From NCBI GenBank assembly GCA_035318925.1, contig DATHDS010000013.1, positions 1 to 64,000 of the forward strand: 64,000 nt of DNA, given 5' to 3'. This document shows positions 61,439 through 64,000 of this stretch, piece by piece. A program made the position numbers and the translations under genes. The stretch comes from VAXT01 sp035318925. Its GTDB lineage: Bacteria; Actinomycetota; Thermoleophilia; Gaiellales; Gaiellaceae. The notes under the pieces were generated by a model. The model saw only the letters and a program-made list of their open reading frames with translations. It did no database searches and was not told where the DNA came from. Position 1 is the stretch's first letter; each line of letters starts with the position of its first letter.

Positions 61439-63045
61439 GCCGCCTCCTCGGCCTCCGTCGCGTGCGCCGCTTTCAGGAGCTTCATCGTCTCAGGGTCACC
61501 GACCGGCTGCACCGTCGCCGGGTCGAGCGCCGTCTCTGCGCCGATCCACCAGACCTCGACGCGTTCGGCCACCGGCACCCGCCGCCCGCGTCCGACCGGC
61601 GAGACGACCACCCGAGCCACGAACCGCGCGTAAGCGTCCCTGTCCATCGACGCGCCGATGACCGCGCGGCGCTCGTCCTCGCTCATCTTCTCCCACGCCT
61701 CCGGCGTAACCGGGAGCGGCTGCGAGTATGGCTTCGTCGTCGCCGGGGTCGCTTTCAGCTCGGCGCGGGCAGCCCCTAGCTCCGCCTGTCGCGCCTCCAG
61801 TCCCCGCCGCCAGGCATCTACGCCGCCAACGTCGGTGACCTTGACGCCGTCGCGGTACGCCTCGACCTCCGCACGCGCCTGCTCGACCGCGTCGAGCGCA
61901 CGCTCGTAACGATCGTCGCCCGCGAGGATTGCGGTGACGTGCGGCTCGCCTGAGACGACCGCCATCTGGAGCAGCGAGCCGACGAACTCATCTAGCCGCT
62001 CGGCATGGATACCCGGGCGCTTGTCGCAGGTCGCGTGGGTGCACACGTACGCGGCTTGCTTTCCATCCGCCGTGCCGATCGCCCCGACCTTGAGCCGGTG
62101 CCCGTTCGGGCAGTACACGAGCCCGCGCAGCCGCGCCAGCGACGACCACCGCCCGTTGTTGCGGAAGTGCGCGTGCCCCCCTGCAGCCTGCGCCTGCTCC
62201 CACCCGGCGTCCGTGATGACCCGCCAGTTGCCGGTGTACTCCGACGGCGGGATGCCCTTGATCTTCGAGCCCGGCTTGATGCCCTTCCCGATGTAGGCGA
62301 TGTTGCCGAGCACGTGCCGGACGCCGTTCTCGGTCAGCGTGTCGAACGGCCGGAAGACCACCCGCTTGCCATCGGGGCGGCTCCGGCTCGGCTTCCACTC
62401 GTCCACGGTCTCGATCCCGTGCCCGGCATCCTTCAGGTACGCGAGGATCTGCACCGCCGTCTGCCCTTCAGCGCGCCGCCGGAACGCCCCGCGGATCAGC
62501 TTCTTGCACCGTGGCTGGATCGAGAGGGCACCGTCGCGCCGGTCGTAGCCGAGCGGCGGCTTGCTGGCGAGGTAGACGCCGCGCTCGGCGGCACGGTCGT
62601 TGCCCTGCATCCGGCTCTCGATGTTGCGCTCGCGTTGGGCCTCCGCGATGGCGAGCTGGATGTTGAAGGTCATCCGCGTATCGGCGTTGAGCTTGGCCGA
62701 GTCGAAGCCGGAGTCGGGAGCGACCAAGCGACCGCCCGCCTCGACGATGCGGGTGAGCGCCATCGCGCCCTCGATCATGTTGCGCGCGTAGCGGTCAACG
62801 TAGCGGACGATGATGCCAGCCGACTCGCCCGCCTCGACCTTGCGGATGAGCCGACCCAGCTCGCGCTCGTCGACCGGCTTCGCACCGGAGATGTTGCCGT
62901 CGTAGACCACCTCGCCGACCTCCGCGTCGTTCTGCTCCGCCCAGCGCCGCCCGGTAGCCTCTTGCTCCTCCGGCGACCCGAACGAGGGGCCGGAGCGGCC
63001 GTCCTCGTCCGATACGCGGGTGTAGATGTCGAAGCAGGGGCTCAT
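61435..63045 (-). CDS. Large serine recombinase (integrase)
   Basis: The product has 536 residues. IYTRVSDEDGRSGPSFGSPE is the resolvase start with the nucleophile Ser. GIIVRYVDRYARNM, then MTFNIQLAIAEAQRERNIES complete the catalytic domain. RGVYLASKPPLGYDRRDG begins the recombinase domain, and VYCPNGHRLKVGAI...C...C the zinc ribbon. A coiled-coil segment lies near residues 380-430. It catalyses directional integration at att sites by 2-bp staggered cuts. It ends next to a truncated hmgA gene. Confidence 0.9.
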   Translation of the reverse strand: MSPCFDIYTRVSDEDGRSGPSFGSPEEQEATGRRWAEQNDAEVGEVVYDGNISGAKPVDERELGRLIRKVEAGESAGIIVRYVDRYARNMIEGAMALTRIVEAGGRLVAPDSGFDSAKLNADTRMTFNIQLAIAEAQRERNIESRMQGNDRAAERGVYLASKPPLGYDRRDGALSIQPRCKKLIRGAFRRRAEGQTAVQILAYLKDAGHGIETVDEWKPSRSRPDGKRVVFRPFDTLTENGVRHVLGNIAYIGKGIKPGSKIKGIPPSEYTGNWRVITDAGWEQAQAAGGHAHFRNNGRWSSLARLRGLVYCPNGHRLKVGAIGTADGKQAAYVCTHATCDKRPGIHAERLDEFVGSLLQMAVVSGEPHVTAILAGDDRYERALDAVEQARAEVEAYRDGVKVTDVGGVDAWRRGLEARQAELGAARAELKATPATTKPYSQPLPVTPEAWEKMSEDERRAVIGASMDRDAYARFVARVVVSPVGRGRRVPVAERVEVWWIGAETALDPATVQPVGDPETMKLLKAAHATEAEEAA

Positions 63046-63152
63046 GAGTCAGCCCCGAGGTCGCGGGCGCGCCGGGCGCTGAGTGCCGCCCCTTCCGCGA
63101 TCTCGCGTACCCTCTCGGCCAGCAGGTCAAGCGGCTTGGGTAGGGATGCCAT
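63042..63152 (-). CDS. 36-residue ORF coupled to the recombinase
   Basis: ATG at 63152, stop overlapping the recombinase start as ATGA. It reads MASLPKPLDLLAERVREI, then AEGAALSARRARDLGADS: a charged amphipathic helix. Too short for a folded enzyme. Position suggests a control peptide or directionality factor of the recombinase, or an uORF. Confidence 0.5.
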   Translation of the reverse strand: MASLPKPLDLLAERVREIAEGAALSARRARDLGADS

Positions 63153-63217
63153 CGTTCCTCTTTCGCAGGGCTCGTCGATCGGGGCCGTCCCTCTCAGCGT
63201 CCTCGGAAGTACGTACT

Positions 63218-63733
63218 TGTCAACCCCACCTCGTGGGTTGGGACGGGTACGTCTACCCGTGGACGTTCAACATCAACGACTTCGAGCCGATCACCGGGCG
63301 CATCCACATGCCGCCACCGAGCCACCAGACGTTCGAGGGCCGCAACTTCGTGATCTGCTCGTTCTGCCCGCGGAAGCTCGACTTCGACCCGTTGGCGATC
63401 CCGATTCCGTACCACCACTCGAACCTGAACTCCGAGGAGATGATCTATTACGTCTCCGGCAACTTCGGCTCGCGTCGGGGAATCGAGGTCGGCTCGGTGA
63501 CGCTCCATCCGTCGGGGATCCCGCACGGGCCACACCCCGGACTGGCCGAGAAGTCGATCGGGCAGACGGAGACGCACGAGCTCGCCGTCATGTGCGACAC
63601 GTTTCACCCGCTCCGCCTGACGACGTTCGCCCGCGAGCTCGACGACGGCGAGTACTGGCGCTCGTGGTACGAAGAGCCTGAGAAGGCGGCCACGCCGGAC
63701 GAAGACCCGGCGGGCCTGACCTCACACTTCTAG
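63218..63733 (+). pseudogene. hmgA: Homogentisate 1,2-dioxygenase, 3' part only
   Basis: HLVGWDGYVYPWTFNINDFE, then PITGRIHMPPPSHQTFEGRN and FVICSFCPRKLDFDPLAIPI, PYHHSNLNSEEMIYYVSGNF, TLHPSGIPHGPHPG match the C-terminal half of bacterial homogentisate dioxygenase, with the iron-ligand Glu/His region (PYHHSNLNSEE and GIPHGPHPG). The N-terminal ~200 residues are missing. Homology stops at about 63220, next to the recombinase and a 10-bp palindrome. The pathway (tyrosine breakdown) would be blocked here. Confidence 0.82.
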
Positions 63734-63745
63734 CCGCTCACGGCG

Positions 63746-64000
63746 CTACAACGACGGCGCGGCGCTTGCCGGTGTCGGCAGCTCCTGATCGAACTCGTAG
63801 GCGCTCTCGCCGTGCATTGCCGCGTCGAGGCCGCGCTCGGCCTCTTCGCCGACCCGCACCGGGGTGACCAGGTCGATCACCTTCAGCATCGCGTAGGTGA
63901 ATCCGAAGGCATAGAGGGAGCACCCCACCCCGGCAGCGACCTGCTTCCCGAAGAAGCTGCCGGCACCGTGGATGAGGCCCGTGCCGCCGGCCGGGTTGAT
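63746..64000 (-). CDS. amt: Ammonium transporter (Amt), C-terminal part
   Basis: The gene runs off the window. INPAGGTGLIHGAGSFFGKQ, a membrane segment (GVGCSLYAFGFTYAMLKVID), then LVTPVRVGEEAERGLDAAMH and GESAYEFDQEL, the typical Amt cytosolic tail. It is an inner-membrane ammonium channel, gated by PII at this tail. Confidence 0.85.
   Translation of the reverse strand: MNPAGGTGLIHGAGSFFGKQVAAGVGCSLYAFGFTYAMLKVIDLVTPVRVGEEAERGLDAAMHGESAYEFDQELPTPASAAPSL

Noticed and set aside
1..64000. CRISPR arrays.
   Set aside because: No series of regularly spaced direct repeats; the 26-bp repeats are dispersed by kilobases.

Overview
The window is high-GC DNA, strongly biased to G/C at third codon positions and with frequent GTG and TTG starts. 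It looks like an actinobacterium. The very large zinc-ribbon/class III cyclase/AAA/TPR protein, the HTH-TPR regulator and the ECF sigma factor would fit Thermoleophilia (Gaiellales or Solirubrobacterales), but that placement is inference. No rRNA gene and no complete tRNA gene is visible.

1.4-27.2 kb is one large natural-product-like locus that matches no named pathway I know. Its left part has a carbamoyltransferase, a frameshifted methyltransferase, two P-loop kinases, a GT4 glycosyltransferase, an arylsulfotransferase-like propeller, two radical SAM enzymes, a creatininase-family protein, a HAD phosphatase and a luciferase-like monooxygenase. Its right part is a dissected NRPS. A tightly overlapping minus-strand operon (26110 to 19355) encodes a class II aaRS-like ligase, a BBE-type flavoenzyme, an ATP-grasp ligase, a free-standing adenylation domain, a BioF2/FemX-like acyltransferase and a free carrier protein. 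It converges on plus-strand genes for a carrier-thioesterase didomain, a GT2 and a type II thioesterase. Two Sfp-type phosphopantetheinyl transferases are present, one without a normal start codon.

28.5-29.6 kb is a compact split borosin RiPP locus: a 78-residue precursor followed by its backbone alpha-N-methyltransferase, with its own promoter and ribosome binding site. A 1043-residue cyclase/ATPase/TPR regulator ends against it.

33-54.9 kb is a patchwork of small secreted, membrane and regulatory genes, gene remnants and dispersed repeats. Notable pieces are a chagasin-type inhibitor divergent from a papain-like protease and a trypsin-nuclease fusion (38.3-41.5 kb), an HTH-TPR regulator divergent from a 26-residue hydrophobic micro-peptide with its own terminator (41.8-43.3 kb), a cold-shock protein, a GIY-YIG nuclease with a truncated second copy, and an anti-sigma-like/ECF sigma pair.

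55.2-58.0 kb is a complete ubiquitin-like conjugation operon: Ubl, E2-like CEHH protein, JAMM peptidase and E1. A divergent winged-helix gene follows it. 61.0-63.2 kb holds a large serine recombinase with a 36-codon upstream ORF. It abuts a homogentisate dioxygenase gene that has lost its 5' part, so the junction looks like the right edge of an integrated element. The window ends in the C-terminus of an ammonium transporter.

Eight copies of a 26-bp palindromic repeat lie only in intergenic gaps from end to end of the window. A 107-bp inverted-repeat element and a 290-bp duplication occur twice each.
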